From: JANXUC01 sp964619065
GTDB taxonomy: Bacteria > Acidobacteriota > Terriglobia > Terriglobales > Acidobacteriaceae
DNA length: 64,000 nt
NCBI GenBank assembly: GCA_964619065.1
Contig: CAZUCC010000020.1
Coordinates: 1-64,000, forward strand
Direction of reading: 5' to 3'
The first letter of the stretch is position 1. Each line of letters begins with the position of its first letter. Below the pieces are notes generated by a model, which was not told where the DNA came from, searched no databases, and saw only the letters and a list, made by a program, of their open reading frames with translations. Positions 33,361-41,767 of this stretch are shown in pieces. The position numbers were made by a program, and so were the translations under genes.

Positions 33361-35250
33361 GTGCTGAAAATGGAACTCAAGATTCCTCCGAAAATGCTGA
33401 AGCAGCTCGTCGCGCGACGGATCCGCGGAGTCAAGTTGAATGGACAACTGATTAGCGCCCGCAAGGAAGACGCTACGAGACCTCCAAAGGGAGCGATTAA
33501 GCTCGCCTCATTTCGCCGCGCTCTTCTCCAACGACTGGTCACCGAATGGACAAGAGAATCAGGCCGAGCCAGTGCAACGGAGGCGGCGTTCGGATTCGCA
33601 ACATTGAGCCGGATTGTTGCCAAGCACGGAGCACTGGTCCTGGGAGATTCTCTTAGGGAAGAGAGCTTTGGCGGCTTAGTCGCTGCATACGACAACTTAA
33701 TGCAGAGTCATGCTAGTCCTGGCTTACTTCATCAGTATTTGGATCTCTCCGAGCATCCCGAATTCATCCTTAACCAGAGATACACAGAAGGGTTTCTCCA
33801 CCCGCTCATGGTCGCCTTGATTGCCTACAGGATGGGTGGGCCCGTGCATGTCGTAGACGCGCGATGCAAGGATGCTTCTTGTGCTGATACACGAATCCGA
33901 GATGGTATGCTTCACGTTGATCACACACCTTTTGAGGAAGAGTTCAAAATAATCTTCGCGTGGCAAAAGACCCGGTCTAGTGACGCAAAAGGGCAGAGCT
34001 TTGTCTATCTACCCGGTACCCATTTGGGTGTCCGCCCCATTTGGCGATCGACGGACCACCGGGAGTGTTCGTTCGAAGACAATTCAGTATTTACGGATGA
34101 GGAGAGTGTTCAGAGGTTATTTGACTTTCAACGCCTTCAATATGGTTCTGACACCCCGGTCGTGGTCGAGGTTCAAAGTCGAGATAGACCTATGACGATC
34201 CTGTTTTCGGCCGGATCTCTTGTGCATCATCGGTATGGCAGCAAGGCAGGCTCGGTCCGAAGTTCCATCACGGTTGCGTTCCGTTTGTGGTCAGAATCCA
34301 CCGACTGCTTCTTTGGCTCGACGAAGCCGACGCTATTAAGCGATCTTGATCGATATCTTTTCGGAGTTCCATTTGGAAACACGTCTGAAGAGTTCATCAG
34401 GACGTTGGCGGAAGCTAGTGGTGCGATCAACTCGAAGATCAGCGAGGTGATGGGCGGCCTCGGCGGGACGACCCTAATTCCGCAGGAATCAATGACGATG
34501 ACGAAGACGCGTATGGACGAGTGGTATGCATCGGTGACATGTGCCCCGGACATTGAAGAACTAAAGAGACTCAGTTCGCGTTGCGTTTTTGGGTCCCATA
34601 TAGGAGACGAGCAACTGGTCACTGCGTTGGCCAGGGAGATGATGGCATTCGATAGGCATGGAGCACTCAATCTTATTCTCTACGCGGACAGTCATGAGGA
34701 GATACGGAAATGGGCGCGCAAACGCTTGCGAGAAATGAAAGCTGAAACAACCGAACTACGTCTTCGCAAATGGAGTCCAGAAGTACATCAACCCAGCGTC
34801 AAAGATATTTTGCTGCCCCGCGTTCTGATTCAAAATGCGAACCGAATAATCAGACTGACCCAACATTATGTGATAAATCAATCCGAAGCGTCACTTGATG
34901 ACGAAACGGGAGGTTTTGTGTTTGGCATAAGGTCGGTTCACCAACTCTCAGAGGACCTTGCTGAGGCCCTGAATCGCTGCCATTCGATCCAATGCTTCTT
35001 ATCAACTAGTCTTTTCCTTTTCTTGTGCGTGGATGAGTTACGCGGAATGTGTTTCGCGGAGTATGCTGACTTGACGGCAGTGGGCGGAAGATTGCTCCGT
35101 CACTATATTTCGACTGCGATTCTCGCGCACCAACTAAACACCCGGCGAAACACTTGCTCCAATAAGGCTTCTCAACGAGCAAACAGCTTTGTCCAGGAGG
35201 ACATTAGCGCCGTTCGCACCACCGAATTCTCGCTTCCCGTTTCTTCTTAG
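33361..35250 (+). CDS. PhyH-like 2-oxoglutarate/Fe(II) dioxygenase domain protein, partner of the SLOG protein
   Basis: 629 residues; the GTG at 33361 has AGGAGG 10 nt upstream, an in-frame ATG at 33370 has not. Residues about 120-310 carry the PhyH-type dioxygenase signature: HVD (His185, Asp187), then FVYLPGTHLG, then GSLVHH (His289) and Arg300 exactly 11 residues later. This is the spacing of distal metal His and 2-oxoglutarate-binding Arg in phytanoyl-CoA hydroxylase. The N-terminal 110 residues and the C-terminal 300 are not recognised; the latter are helical with a hydrophobic segment near 540-560. The pair with the SLOG protein looks like one operon with AT-richer composition than its neighbours. 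Substrate unknown. Confidence 0.6.
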   Translation: MLKMELKIPPKMLKQLVARRIRGVKLNGQLISARKEDATRPPKGAIKLASFRRALLQRLVTEWTRESGRASATEAAFGFATLSRIVAKHGALVLGDSLREESFGGLVAAYDNLMQSHASPGLLHQYLDLSEHPEFILNQRYTEGFLHPLMVALIAYRMGGPVHVVDARCKDASCADTRIRDGMLHVDHTPFEEEFKIIFAWQKTRSSDAKGQSFVYLPGTHLGVRPIWRSTDHRECSFEDNSVFTDEESVQRLFDFQRLQYGSDTPVVVEVQSRDRPMTILFSAGSLVHHRYGSKAGSVRSSITVAFRLWSESTDCFFGSTKPTLLSDLDRYLFGVPFGNTSEEFIRTLAEASGAINSKISEVMGGLGGTTLIPQESMTMTKTRMDEWYASVTCAPDIEELKRLSSRCVFGSHIGDEQLVTALAREMMAFDRHGALNLILYADSHEEIRKWARKRLREMKAETTELRLRKWSPEVHQPSVKDILLPRVLIQNANRIIRLTQHYVINQSEASLDDETGGFVFGIRSVHQLSEDLAEALNRCHSIQCFLSTSLFLFLCVDELRGMCFAEYADLTAVGGRLLRHYISTAILAHQLNTRRNTCSNKASQRANSFVQEDISAVRTTEFSLPVSS

Positions 35251-35338
35251 GCGCGAGCGGCGAAAGAAGAACGCTACCGTGACAGAGCACCTTGATCTGG
35301 AATTTCAAGCACTTACGAGCACGCGAAGAAACACAAAC

Positions 35339-35445
35339 GGCGGGTGGCCCAGCTTTTCACAGAAATCTTCCCCTAACGGAACTGCGGATGGGGCACCCTG
35401 AGGTGTGGTAGTTCCAGGTTAAAACCTGAGGATGGGCCACCCGCC
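35339..35445. repeat. GGCGGGTGGCCCA-bounded palindromic repeat
   Basis: Ends are perfect 13-bp inverted repeats GGCGGGTGGCCCA (35339-35351) and TGGGCCACCCGCC (35433-35445). Best copy of a family with other members at 37897-37981 and 38786-38830 and partial members at about 32064 and 39790. Confidence 0.7.
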
Positions 35446-35447
35446 TA

Positions 35448-35474
35448 TCAGATGGGTTTATAAGTCAGAGTTAC
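35448..35474 (-). pseudogene. Remnant of a gene 3' end (VTLTYKPI-stop)
   Basis: On the minus strand this stretch encodes VTLTYKPI and a stop and is nearly identical (one mismatch in about 27 bp) to the 3' end of the secreted-protein gene at 38852-39643 (VILTYKPI-stop). Sequence beyond it does not match, so it is probably a short leftover of a duplicated or deleted relative. Confidence 0.45.
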
Positions 35475-35814
35475 GCCGGGTGCTCCGTGTTCGCGACCGC
35501 AGGTTTTACGTGCACTAACCTGGGAATTCCAACGTCGCCAGCGGGGGCGTAAGCTCTGCTCATGCCTCCCGGCCTAGAGTGCTTCCACCCTTCAAAATCG
35601 GAGAGCGGGCACCCGGCCGGGTCGGGGTGCGGCGCGCATGGCCGGCATCAGAACAGGCGCGGCTTTCTCCATCACGACTCTGTTCCTCCCATGTGTACTA
35701 TTTTGCGGTCATTGTTGAATTCCTGTTAAAACTCGTGCGAGTCATTGACTGGGCAAGCTCCAGACCTTAGAGTTGCGGGAAATTGCAGAGTGTCAGAAAA
35801 ACGCGGTCGGCACC

Positions 35815-36264
35815 ATGGGTGAAATGGACAAGACTCGGTCATTCTTCGAAGCAATCCCCGGAACGCAGTTGGGACCGCTCGAGCGGCAGGTGCTCAAGGC
35901 CGTGTGGGCGCGAGGAACTGCCACCGTTCGCGAACTGCGCGAGGATGGCAAGGTTTGGCAAACCTATACCACGATCATGACGACCATGGATCGTCTGTTC
36001 AAAAAAGGATTCCTCGAACGTGTTCCCGATGGGCGGGCGTTTCGCTACTCTGCGCGCTATAGCTCAGAAGAACTGGAGCGAGTGGCGGCTGCTAACGGCA
36101 TCCGGCAGCTTCTGGGGTCTGAGTATGCGTCGCTGCACCTGTCGTACTTAGTGGAGGCGGCCAGCGCGCAGGATGGACGCCTGCTGGATGAGTTACAGGC
36201 TCTGGTCGAACGGCAGCGCACGGAATTGAAGAAGACAGAATTGAAGAAGGGAGAGCAGAAGTGA
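35815..36264 (+). CDS. BlaI/MecI family transcriptional repressor
   Basis: About 149 residues from the ATG at 35815 (another ATG at 35824; a TTG further up is less likely). Winged-helix domain of BlaI type: LGPLERQVLKAVWARGTATVRELRE, VWQTYTTIMTTMDRLFKKGFLERV, then a helical dimerisation tail. Such repressors are released when a partner M56 membrane protease cleaves them. The gene overlaps the M56 gene by 4 nt, so the pair forms the usual two-gene switch. Target genes unknown; the tail is Lys-rich. Confidence 0.88.
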   Translation: MGEMDKTRSFFEAIPGTQLGPLERQVLKAVWARGTATVRELREDGKVWQTYTTIMTTMDRLFKKGFLERVPDGRAFRYSARYSSEELERVAAANGIRQLLGSEYASLHLSYLVEAASAQDGRLLDELQALVERQRTELKKTELKKGEQK

Positions 36265-37202
36265 TATTTGCAGCGCGCGGGATTATGGTTTCGCTGGCGT
36301 TCTTCAGTGTGGTGTATTGCCTTCTGTCGTTGCTGGTGGTGATTCTATGGCGGAGCGCGAACCTGTTTCTTCGCTCATATTACGCCGTTCCCGCCCCCGC
36401 CGTTTCAGCCAACGTATTGTTCGGATTACGGCTCTTTCCCTTTGCCGTATCGGCTGGGTTCACTGTTTTCTTCACCGTTCCCTCATTCTTCATGTTGGAA
36501 AAACCCTTCCTCGATGAGGACCTCGGGACGTTTGTTTTGGGTCTGAGTTCTCTCTTGATCCTTGGCGCAGGCTTGTTACGGGTGGTGAAAACTCAGGCGA
36601 AGACAACGCGCGCCGTCTCTCACTGGCTGGCGGGTGCGGGCACGGCGGATGCCGGCGAAACTGCAACGACGAGAGCCAGCCGTGGCGCACCTCCGCTGGC
36701 GCTGGTGGGGATCCGCACACCGAGAGTGTTGGTTTCCGATATTGCGGCCGCGCTGCTCAGCCATGACGAGCTGCGGGTTGCAGTTCGGCATGAGGTCGAG
36801 CATCTGCGATCGCGGGATAACCTCAAGAAAGTTGGGTTCAGTTGCACTCCTTTCCCTGGAATGGCGGGCCTGGAAACCGCGTGGCAGGAAGCGGCAGAAT
36901 TGGCAGCGGACCGCGCCGCAGTCTCGAGCCGGAAAGAAGCCCTCGACCTCGCGGCCGCCTTGATCAAGCTTGCACGGTCGCATTCGCTGAAGGCTGTGCC
37001 CGCATTTACGACCGGCTTGCTGAGCGTTTCAGGGTCAGTCAGTATGAGGGTAGAACACTTGCTGGCGTGGCATGCCCATCGCGCAGGCGGCCGTAGACGC
37101 TACGCTATTTTTCTGGCTGGCACAATTCTCTTGGGCCTTGCTTTGAACTACGGACCGATACTGGCGCTGACGCATCGCCTGACCGAACAACTCGTGCCGT
37201 AG
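36261..37202 (+). CDS. M56 family (BlaR1/MecR1-like) membrane metalloprotease
   Basis: 313 residues, starting at GTG 36261 inside the stop region of the repressor. Helices near 9-30, 55-78, 88-108 and 280-300; cytoplasmic zinc-protease segment with HEVEH (177-181) and a downstream Glu in EAAELAADRAA as likely third ligand. Unlike BlaR1 it has no penicillin-binding sensor domain at the C-terminus, so the inducing signal must be sensed otherwise. It probably inactivates the BlaI-type repressor encoded just upstream. Confidence 0.85.
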   Translation: MIFAARGIMVSLAFFSVVYCLLSLLVVILWRSANLFLRSYYAVPAPAVSANVLFGLRLFPFAVSAGFTVFFTVPSFFMLEKPFLDEDLGTFVLGLSSLLILGAGLLRVVKTQAKTTRAVSHWLAGAGTADAGETATTRASRGAPPLALVGIRTPRVLVSDIAAALLSHDELRVAVRHEVEHLRSRDNLKKVGFSCTPFPGMAGLETAWQEAAELAADRAAVSSRKEALDLAAALIKLARSHSLKAVPAFTTGLLSVSGSVSMRVEHLLAWHAHRAGGRRRYAIFLAGTILLGLALNYGPILALTHRLTEQLVP

Positions 37203-37355
37203 AGGTCAACTCAAAACGAAATCTTTCTCCCAACCTTCGTTCCCACCAACCGTCCTAATTTCATCCAGGAGCAGTCTCAGCCTTCTTCGGGAACAGGAGC
37301 ACGTGATAAAGTGCAATATCGCTTGCAGCCCAAACTGAAACGAGGATCGTAATCT

Positions 37356-37700
37356 ATGAGCAGGCCTTATTCACGCACGTTGATTTCGGGAATGTGGATC
37401 GGCGCTGTGATCTCTTTCCTAATCGTGGAGTGCTTAGTTGTTCTTTCCATACGTGGGCAACTGAAAGAACTCTCATTCGTTCGCTTGTCGTCATTGCCAT
37501 TCATGGTAGCTGTGCCTCTAATATCGGGCGTTGGCTTTGCGGTACAGATACGCAAGAATTCACAAGCGAACGAAGATAGTGAGTTAGCGAGGTTAGCCTC
37601 AGAAGGTATCGCGACCTTGGAGTTATTCGTTTATGTAGTAATGTCAGGCGTTATCAGCATGTATTTATGTGTGAGTCCAATTCCGCCCGTCGGCGGGTAG
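37356..37700 (+). CDS. Small membrane protein of unknown function
   Basis: 114 residues with GAGG about 10 nt before the ATG. Three predicted helices: about 8-32, 46-64 and 88-107. Short charged loop QIRKNSQANEDSELARL between the second and third. No family recognised. Its stop lies at the edge of a repeat-rich stretch. Moderately likely to be a real gene, based on the hydrophobic pattern and ribosome site. Confidence 0.55.
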   Translation: MSRPYSRTLISGMWIGAVISFLIVECLVVLSIRGQLKELSFVRLSSLPFMVAVPLISGVGFAVQIRKNSQANEDSELARLASEGIATLELFVYVVMSGVISMYLCVSPIPPVGG

Positions 37701-37713
37701 CACACCCTTGACT

Positions 37714-37740
37714 CCCACCCTTGAAAAAACCAAGGGTGGG
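37714..37740. repeat. CCCACCCTTG hairpin
   Basis: Perfect 10-bp stem with a 7-nt loop of mainly A. A related hairpin (CCCACCCTT/AAGGGTGGG) lies at 39842-39867. It could act as a terminator for the preceding gene, but no T-run follows. Confidence 0.6.
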
Positions 37741-37896
37741 GCGCCCCTCAGGACATGCAATCTCCAAAAGAGCGACAAGATGCCCGATCAGCAATAAGCG
37801 GTCTGTGAGGATACTCAGGTGGACACAAACGAGAAGCAAGAAATGGTGAAGGTCGGCTTCAAGCTCGATAGGGATCAGAATGACTATCCTCCAGGC

Positions 37897-37981
37897 GGGT
37901 GGCCCAGACTTGTTCTTGATCTTCGTTGGCACCACCAACACAAAGGGTGCCCCATGCTTCGCGCACTTTGATGGGCCACCC
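37897..37981. repeat. GGGTGGCCCA-bounded palindromic repeat
   Basis: Perfect 10-bp terminal inverted repeats GGGTGGCCCA (37897-37906) and TGGGCCACCC (37972-37981), 85 bp in all, containing an internal GGGTGCCCCA. Same family as 35339-35445. Confidence 0.65.
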
Positions 37982-38186
37982 TCCTTGCAATCCCTTCCCT
38001 TCGGTTTCTTAGCGTCGGCATGACAAGTGAGTGTGGGAAGTCGAGCCTCCCGGCCTCGTTATGAAAGAAAACGCGATAATCGCTGGAGCGAAATGGTCTT
38101 TTTGGTTATGATCTCGGGGCGCTGTTCGGAATCAAGAAATCTTACAGATGGCTGGATCGCGGAACTAACCGGAGCGGAGATCGATC

Positions 38187-38756
38187 ATGTTGCAGAAGGA
38201 CAGAAGTATCCCTATTCAAGAAAAATACATGGATGGTTTGGAGGGGCACCTGAAGCTCTACCAAATCTTTCGAGACTACGTGAAGCATGAGGACACTCTC
38301 ATCAACAACCGCCTTAGCTGGAATCTCACCATCCAAGGGCTTCTGTTCGCGGCGTATTTCGTTGTCGTACAGAAAGTTGATGATGTGAAAGATACTCTCG
38401 CAGCGAAGGGCCTTCCTGAGCTTGCGGAGCTGCAACACTTCCGTGGTTTCCTGCGGTTCGTCGCTTACCTGCTTGGGGGACTGGGGTTTGTAGTTAGCGC
38501 GTTCGTCTTCGCGGGAGTGTTTGCTGCGTATCTGGGGATCGAGGAAGTGCAAAGAAAGTGGCACAAAGAGAATCAAGAATACGAAAAGTGCCCTGGCAAA
38601 CGCGACACGCATGGAACACTGTTGCCGGGGCTGATCGGTGGTGGAAACCCGCTGGCCCATTTCCTGGGATCCCGGGCTCCGTTTGCCATTTCTGTCGTAT
38701 TTGTGCTGGTGTGGGCTGTTCTCCTTTTTTTGACGCACCGCTTCGTGAGCGGTTGA
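38187..38756 (+). CDS. Membrane protein of unknown function
   Basis: 189 residues with GGAG 9 nt before the ATG. An N-terminal helical segment (YMDGLEGHLKLYQIFRDYVKHEDTLINNRL) precedes helices at about 44-62, 90-115 and 167-184. The INNRLSW..T.QGLLFAAY pattern recurs, as far as I recall, in small bacterial membrane proteins without assigned function. Monocistronic within repeat-rich accessory DNA. Function unknown. Confidence 0.65.
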   Translation: MLQKDRSIPIQEKYMDGLEGHLKLYQIFRDYVKHEDTLINNRLSWNLTIQGLLFAAYFVVVQKVDDVKDTLAAKGLPELAELQHFRGFLRFVAYLLGGLGFVVSAFVFAGVFAAYLGIEEVQRKWHKENQEYEKCPGKRDTHGTLLPGLIGGGNPLAHFLGSRAPFAISVVFVLVWAVLLFLTHRFVSG

Positions 38757-38785
38757 GTGCAGTCGAGCCCACTCTACTGTTTGAG

Positions 38786-38830
38786 CGGGTGGTGCTGGCC
38801 GAGATCAAGAGCAAGGCTGGACCACCCGCC
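38786..38830. repeat. Short GCGGGTGGT palindromic repeat
   Basis: GCGGGTGGT (38786-38794) and ACCACCCGC (38822-38830) form a 9-bp inverted repeat around a 27-nt centre; a short member of the GGGTGGCC family, placed between two convergent genes and possibly acting as their terminator. Confidence 0.5.
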
Positions 38831-38851
38831 CAACAACTTCTCAGTTCGCAA

Positions 38852-39643
38852 TCAGATGGGTTTATAAGTCAGAATTACGGTTTGCGTTCCGCCAGCCGAC
38901 ACGGGAAAGTTGAACCAGTGTCCGATGGAGCCGTCGCCGGTAAATGCTCCCGTGTTGACGTTCTTGAAGGGATCGCATGGGTCGGGACCCGAAAAGACAT
39001 TCTGGGTATAGCCAATATGGGAGAACGAAAAAGTGTTGGTCGCCAGGTTCAAGCCGGCCTGGCGCACTTGCTCGCCCGTGGCCGAGGTCATCGTGTTATC
39101 AAAATGGTCGCTCGCCCCAGTGACATCCACATTGGCTACGCGCACGAAATAGACTGAAGGGCGGCTTGTGCTGGTGAGATTCTTGAGCGCCATCGTGATC
39201 TGCACGGACCCCATGGTCGTGGCGGTTGCTTTGATCTGCTTCATGGTCTGGGTCAGCTGCCAGTTCCCGTCGCTGGTCGTGCGCACGAATTTCCGAGTAG
39301 TAACGTTCGGGGCCGTAACCGTGGTCGCTCCCCAGTTTCCGCTGTCGGTGTCGGCATAATCGAAATAGGCGACCGGTCCGCCGCTGCCGTTGAAATCACA
39401 GAATCCATAGCCTTCATGGATGTGCACACCGGCGATGTACTCCTCGCCCAAAGGACTCGCAAACTCGACGATGTTTCCGTTTGTTGACAAGCAGTATTGC
39501 GTGAATGTGGCCACAGGCCCGGAACTGTACGTGAAGGAACAGGCAGTTGCGGCGGGAGCATTGTTCGCCGACCCTTCCTGCTGACTCCAGAGCAGCGACG
39601 AAAATGACAGAATTGCGATCAGGACTGCGCTTTTGACAAACAT
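38852..39643 (-). CDS. Secreted protein of unknown function
   Basis: 263 residues with a signal peptide (SAVLIAILSFSSLLWSQ). The mature part is rich in Thr, Ser, Asn and Gly with beta-strand periodicity, four cysteines, and the conserved-looking segments EEYIAGVHIHEGYGFCDFN and PSVYFVRVANVDVTG. It ends TQTVILTYKPI. No family recognised. A fragment matching its 3' end lies at 35448-35474. Probably an exported structural or binding protein. Confidence 0.7.
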   Translation of the reverse strand: MFVKSAVLIAILSFSSLLWSQQEGSANNAPAATACSFTYSSGPVATFTQYCLSTNGNIVEFASPLGEEYIAGVHIHEGYGFCDFNGSGGPVAYFDYADTDSGNWGATTVTAPNVTTRKFVRTTSDGNWQLTQTMKQIKATATTMGSVQITMALKNLTSTSRPSVYFVRVANVDVTGASDHFDNTMTSATGEQVRQAGLNLATNTFSFSHIGYTQNVFSGPDPCDPFKNVNTGAFTGDGSIGHWFNFPVSAGGTQTVILTYKPI

Positions 39644-40088
39644 AGAATGGAATCTCCTTTGACTTGACGTTCCGGGAGAGCCTGTTGCCTCCCTTACCCT
39701 CTATTAGCGGAAACGGCGGGCGTCAGACGTAATCGGCCCACGGAAGAGTATTCAGCTGGCCAGGGCTTGGAAGCGCCTCATGGCTGTAGGTGGGTGGCCC
39801 CAGGCTTTTGATCTCGCTTCGGTAACCTAGACAAGGGGTGCCCCACCCTTGGCTTTTTAAGGGTGGGAAATGATGACGCTAGCGCAACGGCTCGTTCGCC
39901 CCGCCCAAATACCGGCACCGACTCATTCCCAAAATGGGAATCCCCCGAAAATAAAGTTCGCGAAGTTGGCGGAGCACACTTTTGAACAAGTTCAAAATAT
40001 CTTCTAACCCCTGTCGAATGAGCCGCTTCGCGGGAAATTTACAAATTGTTCCACGGGGAACAATTTTTCACCGCCCCCCGGAACCCAG
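39644..40088. other. Intergenic region with repeat, hairpin and terminator
   Basis: No gene seen. Contains a degenerate GGGTGGCC-type repeat (about 39787-39850), the hairpin CCCACCCTT/AAGGGTGGG (stems 39842-39850 and 39859-39867) and, at its right end, the terminator of the next minus-strand gene. Confidence 0.55.
40043..40066 (-). terminator. Hairpin terminator after the polytopic membrane protein gene
   Basis: Perfect 10-bp stem AAATTGTTCC/GGAACAATTT with a 4-nt loop, 22 nt after the stop of the minus-strand gene at 40089. AT-rich flanks on both sides (AATTTTTC and GTAAATTT) suit a bidirectional intrinsic terminator. The core resembles a parS site but lacks its CACGTG centre. Confidence 0.65.
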
Positions 40089-41591
40089 TCAGTTCCCTCG
40101 TGGGACGCTCGCAAACACTACCGCCTGTCCGTCTTCGTAAACCAGCTTCCAGTCCGGGGTCAGGCGCAGCAGGCTTCCCAGAGCGCTGGTGGACGACACC
40201 AGCACCGACCGCGCTCCCGTCGCCTGCAACTGTGCGCTCCAATCCGGCTCGCCATTCACGATCTTCAGGTAACGTTTCATGTACTCCGAGCCGTACATGT
40301 CGTGCCGGTCATCCACCACCACGCGCAGCTGCGGCCACTCGCGGTAGATAACGTACCCACTCCAGGCATCGGTCGTGAACAAAGGCCCCGGCGGCGGATG
40401 TTGCGCCAGAAACTCAACCGCCCGGAGCGGAAAGCGGTCCGCATTGAAGTTCGCGTGGATGACCTGCTGTCCAAAGAACTGCCCGCCGTTGGCGCACGCC
40501 ATCAACGTTGCCACCACGAAAACGATCGCCCAAACATGCCCACGGCTGCGCAACTCCATCGCACCCATGCGATAGGAGAAGCCGCTGTCGCGCGCCGTCA
40601 CCAGCGGGGCTACGGTCAGCGTCAGAACGATGCAGGCGATAGGAATGTTGCGCACCGCATACAGACCTGCCCAGGCAAAGACGATCAGCGCGAGAATCTG
40701 CCCGGGGCGCAGCAGATGCCGCTTCGTCACCGCGACGCACGCCGCCAGGAACAACAGCACAGCAAAACATTTGGCTCCAAAGGAATGGAAATCCGGCGAC
40801 TGCATTTCCTGGATATGGTGCATCAAGAACGAATCACCCAGGTATCGATAGATATGCACGTACAACTGGGCACCATAAGGATTGATCATGCTCGCCAGCA
40901 ACGACACGCCAAGCACTCGACCGAGCCGCACGCAGCACCACCGCGCCTCCCGGCTCTGATCCCCGCCGAACATCACCGTCCAGAACTCTCCCAGCAAGCT
41001 CAGACCGAGCATCGCAAAGGCGACCAGGAATCCTCCGTGCACGTTCACCCATACCAGCACAATGACAGGAATCGCCCAAACCCAACTCGTGGCGCGTTTC
41101 TCTTCGAGCAGATGCCAGCACAACAGCGCGAAAAGCCAGGTGAACAAGTGCGGCCGCGCCAGGTAGTGGATGGTCGAGGCCAACACTGCGAGCACAACAA
41201 ACAACAGCGCCGTCAACAGCGAAGCTCCCCGCTGTAGGGTCAGGCGGAACAGCAGCGCGAAGGTCAGAGCAATTACGAATGCACCGCTGGCCAGCACTCC
41301 GTTCAGGCCCCACCACGCGTGGATTTTCGCAACCGCAACATCGAATAGCCACTCCCAGGCAAACCATGGTCGACTGGTTACGTTCGAGAACAGGTCGGTG
41401 TGAGGGACGGCATGATTTTGCAGAATCCATTCGCCGGTGCGGATGTGCCATCCAATGCCGGGGTCGTTGAGGAGGCGCAGGCTGGGCGTGCCGTAGGCGA
41501 GCGCGAGCAGCAGGCTGATAAATAAGATGTCCACCAGCGACGGCAAAAGATACGACGCGAGGCGGCGGGCCGGGTTGGATGAGGGGGTCAC
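40089..41591 (-). CDS. Polytopic membrane protein, GT-C-like
   Basis: 500 residues with about ten membrane helices and a soluble C-terminal part (about 385-500). The first periplasmic loop reads NDPGIGWHIRTGEWILQNHAVPHTDLFS and is followed by PWFAWEWLFDV; a D-x-x-x-x-W-H loop after helix 1 is typical of GT-C glycosyltransferase-like and related bacterial proteins. The C-terminal domain (VVDDRHDMYGSEYMKRYLKIVNG) may contact a substrate. Specific function unknown. Followed by a hairpin terminator. Confidence 0.65.
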   Translation of the reverse strand: MTPSSNPARRLASYLLPSLVDILFISLLLALAYGTPSLRLLNDPGIGWHIRTGEWILQNHAVPHTDLFSNVTSRPWFAWEWLFDVAVAKIHAWWGLNGVLASGAFVIALTFALLFRLTLQRGASLLTALLFVVLAVLASTIHYLARPHLFTWLFALLCWHLLEEKRATSWVWAIPVIVLVWVNVHGGFLVAFAMLGLSLLGEFWTVMFGGDQSREARWCCVRLGRVLGVSLLASMINPYGAQLYVHIYRYLGDSFLMHHIQEMQSPDFHSFGAKCFAVLLFLAACVAVTKRHLLRPGQILALIVFAWAGLYAVRNIPIACIVLTLTVAPLVTARDSGFSYRMGAMELRSRGHVWAIVFVVATLMACANGGQFFGQQVIHANFNADRFPLRAVEFLAQHPPPGPLFTTDAWSGYVIYREWPQLRVVVDDRHDMYGSEYMKRYLKIVNGEPDWSAQLQATGARSVLVSSTSALGSLLRLTPDWKLVYEDGQAVVFASVPRGN

Positions 41592-41767
41592 GTTCTCCTC
41601 CCCGGAATAGTACTTGATTGGAAAGGAGAAATTTTGGGGAGTTCCTGAATGAACACGCTGCGGAGCGTTGCTCCACTAGGGCAGGCCGAGGGCGCCTGCC
41701 CCTACATGGACCTCGGATTCCCGCGAGTTTTCTTGCGTCCCGCGATACCGTTTGGAATCTAATATAT

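Larger units (their letters stand above)
35251..35814. other. Intergenic region with repeat and gene remnant
   Basis: No intact gene seen. It contains a 107-bp palindromic-ended repeat (35339-35445), a short remnant of a gene 3' end (35448-35474), and GC-rich unassigned sequence up to the BlaI-type gene. A plausible BlaI operator was looked for but not found. Confidence 0.55.
37701..38186. other. Intergenic region with hairpins and repeats
   Basis: No gene supported. Holds the hairpin CCCACCCTTG/CAAGGGTGGG (stems 37714-37723 and 37731-37740) right after the small membrane protein gene, then a GGGTGGCCCA-bounded repeat at 37897-37981, then unassigned sequence to the next ribosome site. Confidence 0.55.

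Noticed and set aside
40043..40066. parS-like palindrome TGTTCCACGGGGAACA (14 of 16 positions match the ParB site)
   Set aside because: The essential CACGTG centre is changed to CACGGG, no parAB genes are near, and the AT-rich flanks and position after a stop codon fit a terminator better.
40302..41237. 311-codon plus-strand frame
   Set aside because: Antisense shadow of the polytopic membrane protein gene, rich in His, Arg and Gln as expected for such shadows.
41618..41767. Longer N-terminus for the NADH dehydrogenase
   Set aside because: The extra 50 residues are Arg-rich and lie before the canonical FAD-binding start; the conserved enzyme begins just before the VVIVGGGFGG segment.
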